Assembly: GCF_032062135.1 (NCBI RefSeq)
Contig: NC_092868.1
Location: 47,746,638 to 47,810,637, forward strand
DNA: 64,000 nucleotides
Direction: 5' to 3'
From: Pyxicephalus adspersus
Lineage: Eukaryota; Chordata; Amphibia; Anura; Pyxicephalidae
The notes under the pieces are model-generated. The model did not search any database. It was not told the origin of the DNA and was given only the letters and a program-made list of their open reading frames with translations. Positions within the stretch are counted from its first letter, which is position 1. Each line of letters starts with the position of its first letter. The translations under genes were made by a program, and so were the position numbers. Positions 55,638-64,000 of this stretch are shown piece after piece.

Positions 55638-55815
55638 AAAGAGATGCCTAAAATGCGTCACTACACATGCGTGCTGGGTGTTCAGGACGCACGACGCGCC
55701 CAAAGGGTGTGTGCGTGCTGTGCGTACAGCCTCAATCGAGCCTCAATCCAGCACAAAGCATGCGTAGTAGCTGTGCAGGCTCATACAAGTCTACAGGGAA
55801 CTACAGAGAGGTCAG

Positions 55816-55824
55816 TGCGCATGC
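55816..55824 (+). promoter_or_regulatory. NRF1-like site
   Basis: TGCGCATGC matches the palindromic core of the NRF1 motif and lies about 60 bp upstream of the DFFB start codon. Short motif; chance occurrence is possible. Confidence 0.45.
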
Positions 55825-55872
55825 TCTACACTAAACCTTTCTGGTTACATTGTAACAAGTAATGTATCGTTT

Positions 55873-55917
55873 ATGAGGCTGATATGGGTAGCAAGGTCTC
55901 CTCCCAGAGGCATATGA
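55873..55917 (+). promoter_or_regulatory. Overlapping upstream ORF in DFFB leader (candidate)
   Basis: An ATG at 55873, 11 bases before the DFFB start and out of frame with it, opens 14 codons that end in TGA at 55915-55917, past the DFFB start. T at -3 makes its context weak. A four-codon ORF (55862-55876) lies just before it. Whether they are in the mRNA depends on the start site. Confidence 0.5.
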
Positions 55918-56015
55918 AAATATTTAAGATTAGGACACTGAACAATGCTGATAAATATGGGGTGGCCTGCAGGAACCTCAGAGAGCTGAAGGAGAAGGGG
56001 TGCAAAAAGATCCAG
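55884..56015 (+). CDS. DFFB: DFFB coding exon 1 (CIDE-N start)
   Basis: 44 codons from ATG at 55884 (G at -3 and G at +4; in-frame TAA at 55860-55862 upstream, so no earlier in-frame start). Encodes KIFKIRTLNNADKYGVACRN and continues to KKIQ. Donor GTACAG, phase 0. Confidence 0.95.
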
Positions 56016-59000
56016 GTACAGGCTGCGTGTCAGTGTCATAGGGGGTTAGCTGTGTTTATATAAATTTGTTTTGTTTTTATTGTTTATGTTTTGTTTATTA
56101 TGAAAATATTCCCTTGCATCACTTTAATACTGTTGCACAAAATGTATGTCAGACTGAGAAACATTTATGAAACAAGAATCTGGATAAAAAAAAACAGACC
56201 TTTCCATTTTTTGCATGCAGATGAGCATTTATAATATTCTGCAGGTATGCCGAGGCATTTTGCACAAAATATAATACCTGTCTTGCATGATGATCCCCTC
56301 CAGCGATTCAAATCTCACTTTTTCCTCCATTGTAGCATTTCATGGGTGTAGAGGGACTTTTCTTGTGATGGAAAATCTCTGTCCACTGAGATGCACATGT
56401 GCGGCACAGGAAAAAGCATTGACAGGAAGGTTGGAATGTTTACGAAAAATACTTGGGATGACAATGATGCAATAACCTCTCCGGAGCCGCTTCATTTTAC
56501 TCCTAATTAGCCCGGGTGCAGTGATATATTAACAAATTGTGGACACGTTGCAAAGGATAATGGGTCATCCGCTGTCCTTTAGCGCAGTGGTCGCCAACCT
56601 TTGTGGACCTACGGACCACTACATTTTTTGGGCCCTGGATCGCACATGTGTGAGAGCCAGGTGTCACTCAAAGGGGAAGAAACTTCCCTTAGAGTGATGT
56701 CATGATGCCAACCCGACCACTCTCCCATCATAGGTCTGAGCCCACCGCCCTGAGCCTGCAATCTGTATGGGGGACGTGGACCACTGGGGTGACTGCTGCT
56801 TTACAGCACTTTCAGCCACTTTCTAAATCTTTTGGAAATCATTTCATTTCCCCCCTCCTCAGGGATGTAGTGGGCGTCGTGACCCTGTATAGGCTCTCCT
56901 TGCGTGCTGGCCACTGATAGCCTTCACTATTACCGTGCCCCCTATTCTTTTTTACCACTACACCCCTGCCCCTCTAATTGTATAATACTTTCCCCACCTC
57001 CTAAATTGTAAACTCTTCGGGGCAGGATCCTCTCCTCCTGTGTCACTGTCTGTATCTTTCTGTCATTTGCAACCCCTATTTAAAGTACAGCACTGCATAA
57101 TATGTTGGCGCTATATAAAACCTGTTTAATAATAATAATTCCCATTCAAGAAAGCAGTTCACCAGCTGACTGCAAAGCATATATGTTAACCTAGTGGATT
57201 TGCATTGGATCAAGCATTCTCATTCAAGTCTACGGAAACCATTTACTAGCAGACCACGTGCAAAAAAAAAAGGGGGTTTTCAACTTCTGTCATATGTTTT
57301 AATGGTATTTTGAAGGTGAGAGAATAACTTCCTAATGACATAAATGGCAAGTAATCTTACTTTCTAGCTAGAGTTTTGCTTTAATACAGCATGTCACCAA
57401 TACAGAAGAAACATATACATGAGAAACAGATATTACTATAAAGTTCCAAATTCAGAGACTTAAAATGTGACAGCTTGGCAGTCAGCATTTGCAGAAGATA
57501 AAGTCAGGGCTCAGGGACAGATACAGATAACTTTTTGCTGTGATCGCTGGCCACTATTTTTCATAGCCCTCCGATATAGCTGGCAATTCAGATGATGGGG
57601 ATAATATGAAGTTCTCTTTTCTCCTGGGATACAATGCTTGGCACAAAGTGGCCAATCTCCAGGTCCAAACACTGTCATATTGGGGTGGGTCAAAAACCTG
57701 TGTAAGCTCCAAAATTGATCAAAATGTAGCTTACACAGGCGTACCTGAAAGTCAATAAACACAAAGCCCCTTGGGAAACAATAAAGCTGAACACAGAGCA
57801 CAAAAACATCATTTATATTTCTCTATAATATTATTATTATTATTATTATTACTATTATTATTAATAATAATAATAATAAACAGGATTTATATAGCGCCAA
57901 TATATTATGCAGCGCTGTACATTAAATAGAGGTTGCAATTGACAGAAAGATACAGAGAGTGACACAGAAGGAGGAGAGGACCCTGTCCAAAAGTGCTTAC
58001 AGTATATTGTATTCCTTATATAAACTGATATTCTTCAGAAGCCATGAAGAATATAAATCCACTTTGTGTGCATCAAATGCCTTTGCAATTCCAGATTGTA
58101 AAAAGTAGCAATGGAGTCAGTACAGTCATCAGAATGCCTAACAGGTCCTCTTAACTGCAGGAAGCCTGTAGATGTATACAGGAGGGGGCGTATACAAGAC
58201 CAGTCACTCTGCATAGGGAGAAAGAGCTGCAATATCTGGTCTGTAATACAAAGGTAACATGCAGGTTTTGTATGCTGGATTACATCACAGATGAGAAAAA
58301 AATGCACCAAGACTTAAGCAACGCCTTTTGTATTTAGATATATTTAGCCTGAATTTTGAAGTTTGTGATGAACCATCATTGTATCATTTAGTACTAGTAT
58401 AAGAGGTAACCAGAGCATTCACTTTTTCTTGCAGCTGCCTTTACATAGTACCCGGGTGTGTCTGTATGAAGATGGTACAGAAGTGAGCGATGATGAGTAT
58501 TTGTGGCATCTCCCAGATAACACTGAGCTTGTGTTCCTGACTACTGGCCAGACATGGCATGGAAGTAAGTTGCGTCCATTCTAAGTGGTTATACTGATTG
58601 CCAGCTGTCCTTGAATCACTTTTCATACACAGTAGCCTGTTTGATCAGACCCTATGTGATATTAATGGGTCACCCGCCTTTCAGAAATAGCTCCCCAACA
58701 CCTGGGGCTGAAAGAATGTTATAGGACAAGTGTCTCAATATATACAAATACCCTTTAAAGTGTAGCTTCACTCTCTGCTGCTTTATATAAATGGAACTAC
58801 ATTGGCTTTTAATAATGTTCCTCGTCAGGATATAGCATGGAAATAAAGCTGGGTGCATGGGTTTTGTGAAATTGGATCAGTAAAATGTACTTTTTGCTTT
58901 GTTCCTGGGGGTTTACCACACATTGCATGTTGTACTTTCTGTAACTAGTGCTGTCCAGAAAAGGGTTCTACTAAGTAACCTAAAAAGTTCCATTGTGGAA

Positions 59001-62000
59001 AAAAAATCACCTAAATCACACCTAAATTATAAATCGATAGTATGGCACTTATCAGCATGATTATATCCCAGGAAAAAAATATCAAATTCTAATCTTTGTA
59101 AATCAATTGCCTTTATTACTATTGCATTGCCTTCAAATCCCTCCACAGCTCTTGTCCCACTTACCTTTCTGACCCGGTAAAAAAAAATACTCCCCCTGCC
59201 ACTCTCCCCACTCCTCCAATGACCTACAACTGACTTCCTCACTCATACCCTCATCACACACACGGATACAAGACTTTTCTAGAGCTGCCCCGACTCTCTG
59301 GAATGGTCTTCCTCGTCCTATTCGGCTTGCTCCTACTGCTAACTTCTGCTCATTTAAAAGAGCGCTCAAAACCCATTTATTCAAAGTTGCCTACCCATCT
59401 TCTTCTGTGTTTTGAGACCGTCACTACTTCCCACCACTACATATCTCCCCTCCTATTGTGTGAGACTTCCCCCACCTCTTAGATTGTAAGCTCTTCAGGG
59501 CAGGGTCCTCTACTCCTGTGCCACTGACTGTATTTGTCTGTCATTTGCAATCCCTATTTAATGTACAGCACTGTGTAATATGTTGGCTCTATATAAATCC
59601 TGTTTATTAATAATAATCTTATTAATTACAAATACTTGGTGATCCTGCAATGAGAGCCCTTATTCAGCCAATTTTGTTATGGGGTAACTACAGTCTCCTT
59701 TTTGTGCTTTTGTATTGTCAGCCCATCACATGACATTCTGTTTCAATAGGTTTTTTATTAGTTTTTCAAATAAAAGGTTAAACATAAAACATTTTAGGCA
59801 AGGATACATGGACAATATAAACAAGGGTTTTTAAACAAAATAATAAGGAGGGGGTGGACAAATAGGAAATAATAGGCAGATGTTCAGAGGTGATCACATG
59901 AAAGAGGGGAGTTCCTCAGCCATCCAATATACATTGTGGATCCAAAATAAAGTCACTGATAATCGCTAAGGTAATGTCCAAACAAAGAAAAAAAAAACAA
60001 TTTAGGTGAAGTCCACTGGTCCGATGTAAGTAACCTGAAGCGTTGCCTGAAGGTATACTAAAAACATGGACATCACACAGAAGGATGCGGAGTGAGGGGA
60101 AGGGAGAGGAGGAGGCCGGCCACACCCCATCACATACCTTTTTTGTGGAAAGTAGCCATGGCGCTGTCCACTGTTATCACCATCAGAAAGCCGTTACAGA
60201 GTAACAATGGCGCTGGAGTGCACAGGAAATGGCTGGAAGAGGTTAAGTAGAATGTGCTGGGAAGGAAAAAAAAAAGTGGTAAGGGAAGCCAAATGTTATT
60301 CAGCTAAAATGCTGAAGCTTTTACCATCATTATGTGGTTAGTGCCATTTGGGCTATTCCTCTGAATAAGGGAGCTTTGCATACTTTAGTTGTGTTTTGGA
60401 GGTAAGGCGTGCTAAGTTAGGAACTAGAATGAGCAGTGAAGCCTCATTTGTGAAGTCAGACTTTAGCACACTTTACTATATTTTCACTGCTTTGTTCTAC
60501 TTTTTTAATGATTCCCTTTCCTGGAATCCTAGAACCGGGCTCAATGAGAAATCAGCACTGATTGTACTTTTTTTTTCCCCTAATCGCTGTCACAAGGTAT
60601 CGATTGGCTGCTGAATTCATTTTACACAAGTCTGTCCGATGTCCCCGAAGTTGCTCGGAAGCTGCTATCCGATGAACAGGCTCCCAAGACTCAGAAGATA
60701 CTTGTCGACTTTGTTCATAACCTGAATGAAAACATCTTGGCAGAAAAACGGGAAGAAGATGAGTCGTGGTTTGAAGGTTTGTTATCGCTTCATTTATATC
60801 GCCCTTATACTGCTATTTGCTATCATGTACACAATGCCATATTTTCCCACGTCACGTTAAATGAACGCAGTGGTATATGTCATGAAATGTCATGTGGTTT
60901 TACTCCACACAGTGAGTCCCAGGATTGGAGAAAAGACAGTGACCTGGCTATGGCAGGTATAATGCAGTCATTTTAATTGCATTCTGATTCTGAGTGTGTT
61001 TTAATATATTTTAGGTAATGGTCTGGTTATAGTAAGGCTATAATGACTCTATACCTAGACCCCTCTTGTTTTTTTTTATACCATATGTAATATTTCACCT
61101 TCAACCCTTTCCCATAGGAAGTAACAGTTTACTTCATCTTTTTAGTGCTGTCCTTACAGGACAAGTGAAGGGGAGTGTATACACATTTTTTGTTTTCTAT
61201 TCTTCTTTGCCATTCACCTAACGACTCTTTTTAATTGTGGGGGTGATCTGTTGTTAATGGGAGTTTCTATTTTCACCAATCCCATACTGATGTTTTAGGA
61301 ATTTTTTTATTTGATTTGCACAGATACCCCAGGGATGTTCAGGAAACCTGCAGGTTATAGTATTAATCCCCAGGTAAATATAACGCAAGATTTCTTTTCA
61401 GCAGTCTAAGGGAAGCTGAATGTTTCTTGCCTTTCTAGACTATGGTCCCCGTAAAATTGCATTCTGTAGCTGCCTCATTCTTTTTAGGATGGGGAGCTGT
61501 AAAATTGTGGTCTATGCCAGTTAATTGTAGGCATGGCCACCCCTACTCACTAGGTAACTTTGGGGTTAAGGCAGCATAGTGGCCCAGAGATTAGCACTCT
61601 GCCTTTGCAGCGCTAGGTCCCAGGTTCGAATCTTGGCCAGTGCACTATCTACATGGAAATTGCAGGTTCTCCTCGTGTTTGCATGGTTTCCTCCGGGTAC
61701 TCCGTTCTCCAAAAACATGCAGTTAGGTTAATTGGCTTCCCCTCAAAATTGGCACTAGACTGTAAAAAAGACATATGACTACGGTAGGGACATTAGATTG
61801 TGAGCCCCTTTGAGGGACAACTAGTGACATGACTATGGACTTTGTACAGCACTGCGTAATATGTCGGCACTTTATAAATAGAGCAAACAGAGTTGGATCA
61901 TCCACAGGGCAACTTGGTAAATACCTTTTATGTAAATAGCTTGGTACATAGCTCTTGGTACATAGAGGTTGTCCAGGGGATCTATACTCAACTTATTTTG

Positions 62001-63245
62001 ATCTTTCAGTAGACCAGGTGGTCAGTGCATTTGGTTGAAGTGTATACCTACCAGTCAGTGAGGTTTCACTTGTAGGCAGTTTGTGTCTGATTGAATAGAC
62101 TACGTCGGTGCAGATAATGCAAAAGCATGGCTTTTCAGTGCCTGTTGCTGTACTTATAAACGTCAAACAAAGCTGTTAGTGGTGGGAAGCTACTTCCTTA
62201 CCTACGATCCCATTTGACATTATTCTGTCTCTGACTGTTAGATTTGTATGTATGCGTGTAACTGCAGGACTAAGAAAAGATCCATTATCAACGCACAGCA
62301 GGGGTTCATCTGCTCAACTTTCAAGTGCTGCAGAAGTTAGAACTTTTGTCATTGAATTACTGATTATAATATAAAAACGGACTAGGGGCCATATTTTACC
62401 TTTTTCTGTTTTTTTTTATTTGTCAGGCATAGAATCTCGGTTTAAGAACAAATCCAGTTACATGAGATTCCGATGTGAAAGCAGAATTCGAGGTTACCTG
62501 AAAGAGGTAAAGTTTGTATAAGATATAAATTATTATTATTAAGCAGTATTTATTTAGCATGAACATATTATGCAGCGCTGTAAAATAAATAGGGGTGCGT
62601 TATTTGGGGTAGACATAACACACAGCTCATTGAATAGTTTAAAAAGGTTGTGAACTGCTAAGGATGATGAAATACTAAAAATTAAACATTTAAGTGGATT
62701 TTACTTTTTGGTTACATGAGTGTGAAATATTTTAAACAAATATATATATACATTTTTGTACTTGTTGCAACCATTAGTGCATTGAGGTGCCACTCTCTTT
62801 CCAAACACTGGGAATCATGCTTCGGGCTCATATAAAAGATAACAGCCATATGTATTTGACAAACAGCAGCCAGCTGTACACAACAGACGCCAGCATGATA
62901 ATTAGAGCCACCTAAATGTGATGTGTTCCCGAATAAACATCAATGCAAACTTTTCATGTTTGCCCGGAGGAATCCTTTAGTATAATGCCTAGACATTTAT
63001 AGAGAAGGAACAAGTCGCAGAGTGTCAGATTTCCTAGCAAAGATCAGAATATTGCACTCTCTTCTTCTCCCTAGGCGCAGAGTTCGGCAGCTTCTGCTAG
63101 CCCAGCTGCAAGGGAGGAATACAACAGGATCATAGAGACCCTGAGCAAAGAGCTGAAGGCTGCTGAGTACAATGGCTGTTACTTCGACAGGAAAGAGGAC
63201 AAGGCCAATCGTCTTTGCACTGAAGAAGGATGGTTCTCTTGTCAA
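55884..63245 (+). CDS. DFFB: DFFB (CAD/DFF40) caspase-activated DNase, 5' five coding exons; 3' part outside window
   Basis: Exons 55884-56015, 58435-58564, 60597-60776, 62427-62506 and 63075-63245 join in phase to 693 nt (231 codons) with GT-AG sites. The CIDE-N domain spans about residues 11-88 (KYGVACRNLRELKEKGCKKI, RVCLYEDGTEV, ELVFLTTGQTWHG). Then come a helical linker (LLSDEQAPKTQKILVDFVHN), the WFEGIESRFKNKSSYMRFRC segment, and the start of the nuclease region (EYNGCYFDR, EEGWFSCQ). Family knowledge: the enzyme is held by ICAD/DFFA, released by caspase-3, and cuts chromatin between nucleosomes. The catalytic histidines of the HNH-like centre are in later exons past 64000. Human DFFB is 338 residues, so about one third is missing here because of the window edge, not through damage. 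Confidence 0.96.
56586..56800 (+). mobile_element. hAT-like non-autonomous element, left part
   Basis: CAGTGGTCGCCAACCTTTGT, GGACCTACGGACCACTAC and GAGTGATGTCATGATGCC match the complement of 4330-4646. Confidence 0.65.
56936..57138 (+). repeat. LINE B 3' tail
   Basis: AAATTGTAAACTCTTCGGGG, CAGGATCCTCTCCTCC, CATTTGCAACCCCTATTTAA, ATGTTGGCGCTATATAAAAC and (AAT)n. Confidence 0.85.
57826..58003 (-). repeat. LINE B 3' tail with (ATT)n/(AAT)n expansion
   Basis: About 17 trinucleotide units, then AACAGGATTTATATAGCGCC, CAGCGCTGTACATTAAATAG and GACACAGAAGGAGGAGAGGA. Confidence 0.87.
58435..58564 (+). CDS. DFFB: DFFB coding exon 2 (CIDE-N end)
   Basis: LPLHSTRVCLYEDGTEVSDD then LPDNTELVFLTTGQTWHG, the second half of the CIDE-N ubiquitin-like fold. 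Acceptor CTTGCAG, donor GTAAGT, leaves 1 nt. Confidence 0.96.
59118..59617 (+). mobile_element. LINE B 3' end with ORF2 C-terminal remnant
   Basis: The longest copy of the LINE family here. One frame reads AAPTLWNGLP, a spacer and FKRALKTHLF, the pattern at the C-terminus of CR1/L2/Rex-like reverse transcriptase ORFs. It then runs into the tail CAGGGCAGGGTCCTC, ATTTAATGTACAGCACTGTG, TAATATGTTGGCTCTATATA. Pseudogenised (stops, frameshift near the A-run). Confidence 0.85.
59740..60280. other. Unclassified AT-rich block in DFFB intron 2
   Basis: Starts TTTTTTATTAGTTTTTCAAA and includes purine-rich GGGGAAGGGAGAGGAGGAGG. Looks repeat-derived; no termini or coding match found. Confidence 0.3.
60597..60776 (+). 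CDS. DFFB: DFFB coding exon 3 (linker helix)
   Basis: Encodes a Leu-rich helical region with LLSDEQAPKTQKILVDFVHN and ends EEDESWFE plus one base. DEQAP and SWFE match human. Acceptor ACAAG is weak but is preceded by a T/C tract. Donor GTTTGT. Confidence 0.94.
61570..61880 (+). mobile_element. tRNA-derived SINE (family A), near full length
   Basis: GCAGCATAGTGGCCCAGAGA, then box-B-like GGTTCGAATCTTGG. Body CATGCAGTTAGGTTAATTGG; tail GCGTAATATGTCGGCACTTT. Clearest box B in the window. Confidence 0.9.
62427..62506 (+). CDS. DFFB: DFFB coding exon 4
   Basis: 80 nt, GIESRFKNKSSYMRFRCESR then IRGYLKE, strongly conserved with human ESRFQSKSGYLRYSCESRIR. Acceptor TTTGTCAG, donor GTAAAG. Confidence 0.96.
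62528..62600 (-). repeat. LINE B 3' tail fragment
   Basis: ATTATTATTATTAAGCAGTA, then ATTATGCAGCGCTGTAAAAT. Confidence 0.8.
63075..63245 (+). CDS. DFFB: DFFB coding exon 5 (nuclease region begins)
   Basis: 57 codons; EEYNRIIETLSKELKAAEYN, GCYFDRKED, LCTEEGWFSCQ. Matches the human block just before the catalytic domain. Acceptor TCCCTAG, donor GTAAGA in phase 0. Confidence 0.96.
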
Positions 63246-63734
63246 GTAAGACACGTCTGCTATTCTTGCATTACATTTTTGTATTACATTTTGCAGCCAC
63301 ATTCTACCTGTGGGTTGAGTTTGCAGCTCTTGACCAAACCGTCTTTAATTCCATACCTGTGTATACCTGTTCTATGGTACATGGAAGGAGGGGATCCGTT
63401 GCTCACTATATTGTTGTAAGGAAGGTTCTATTTTGCCAAGCCTGAAATATGTAATAGACAATAGGGAGGAAAAAAGAAAAAGACAGGCTTTTGCTTGCTT
63501 AATATTTATATGTTATTAAAGCGTTTGTGTCAATGTTTTTTTGAAAAACAGGACAATAGTAAGGTAATGTTGCATTAAAAATGTATTACTTCATAGTTAC
63601 ATATTACATTACATGTGAACTATATGAGTATAGAGGATAGCATATCAATAATAAAACCTACATGTGAACAAGTGTAAATCAAAGATATACTTAATCAGGG
63701 TGCATCAAAGAGATGTACTTAGGAAATCTAAGTG

Positions 63735-64000
63735 TCTCCGAAAGTTACCCAACGTGTTTCGCCAAATTATTATTATTAAACAGGATTTATATAGCGCCAA
63801 CATATTACGCAGCGCTGTACATTAAATAGGGCTTCTATATCCTACATCTATATCCTATGATACAGCGCCATATCTAGTTTGGTATCTTTCCCGTCATTAC
63901 AGCAATTCCTTTTTCTTACATTTTGACTTTTGACTCACCCCCTTTATTTTCATTTATATCTACTCAAGTCTCCCTGAGGAAGCCATTAATTTGGTTAAAC
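63735..64000. repeat. GAAACGCG repeat interrupted by a LINE B tail
   Basis: CCCAACGTGTTTCGCCAAAT (63749-63768) is the complement of the GAAACGCGTTGGG motif. It is followed directly by ATTATTATTATTAAACAGGA and GCAGCGCTGTACATTAAATA (LINE tail, to about 63828). A second motif, CCTGAGGAAGCCATTAATTT, stands at 63973-63992, close to the window edge. Confidence 0.6.

Larger units (their letters stand above)
55410..55884. promoter_or_regulatory. Bidirectional CpG-containing promoter between CEP104 and DFFB
   Basis: GC-rich, CpG-containing DNA between two divergent genes, in contrast to the AT-rich introns. It contains a ZNF143/THAP11-type element (55617-55637) and an NRF1-like TGCGCATGC (55816-55824). 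I see no clear TATA box. Human CEP104 and DFFB also lie head to head, so joint control is likely, but no expression evidence is available from sequence. Confidence 0.8.
56016..58434 (+). other. DFFB: DFFB intron 1
   Basis: Contains the hAT piece at 56586, LINE tails at 56936 and 57826 and no exon-like signal. Positions 57140-57820 look unique. Confidence 0.55.

Noticed and set aside
60913..60957. Possible extra DFFB exon ending GGCTATGGCAG before GTATAA.
   Set aside because: Exon 3 and exon 4 already join in phase and match human with no gap; adding it would insert residues absent from the family.
61620..61640. Box-B-like GGTTCGAATC, possible tRNA gene.
   Set aside because: No cloverleaf or acceptor stem; the same sequence recurs in SINE A copies.

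Overview
The window is vertebrate nuclear DNA, most likely from a frog. Two genes interrupted by introns fill about 53 kb, and coding exons make up only about 5% of the sequence. Introns are full of degenerate interspersed repeats of amphibian or fish type: tRNA-derived SINEs, LINE 3' tails, many hAT, PIF/Harbinger-like, Tc1/mariner and TTAA-target MITEs, and foldback elements. The anuran assignment is an inference from repeat content and gene order; no species is claimed.

Layout. Positions 1-11316 are intergenic or 3'-flanking DNA with no exon I can recognise. Positions 11317-55600 (minus strand) hold CEP104. I could place 21 coding exons that join without a phase break into 2841 nt (946 codons plus stop), with a non-coding first exon ending at 55410. 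Positions 55410-55884 are a CpG-containing promoter shared head-to-head with DFFB. Positions 55884 to the right edge (plus strand) hold the first five coding exons of DFFB (231 codons). Its catalytic exons lie beyond 64000.

Function. CEP104 is a centriole-tip, ciliary-tip and microtubule plus-end protein with an N-terminal jelly-roll fold, a coiled coil, a TOG domain, zinc fingers and a C-terminal SxIP motif for EB1. DFFB (CAD/DFF40) is the apoptotic DNase held inactive by DFFA/ICAD through its CIDE-N domain. The two proteins share no known pathway; they are linked by a divergent promoter. The same head-to-head order occurs in human 1p36, which supports orthology.

The most notable non-genic features are: a 38-bp minisatellite with an 887-bp assembly gap in the first CEP104 intron; a SINE and a LINE family that share the same 3' tail; a short-TIR transposon family with 5-6-bp target duplications; a perfect 21-bp-arm hairpin inside a Harbinger-like MITE; a TTAA-flanked element with a GC-rich ATG-plus-splice-donor core; and a 66-nt exon-like segment on the plus strand inside a CEP104 intron.
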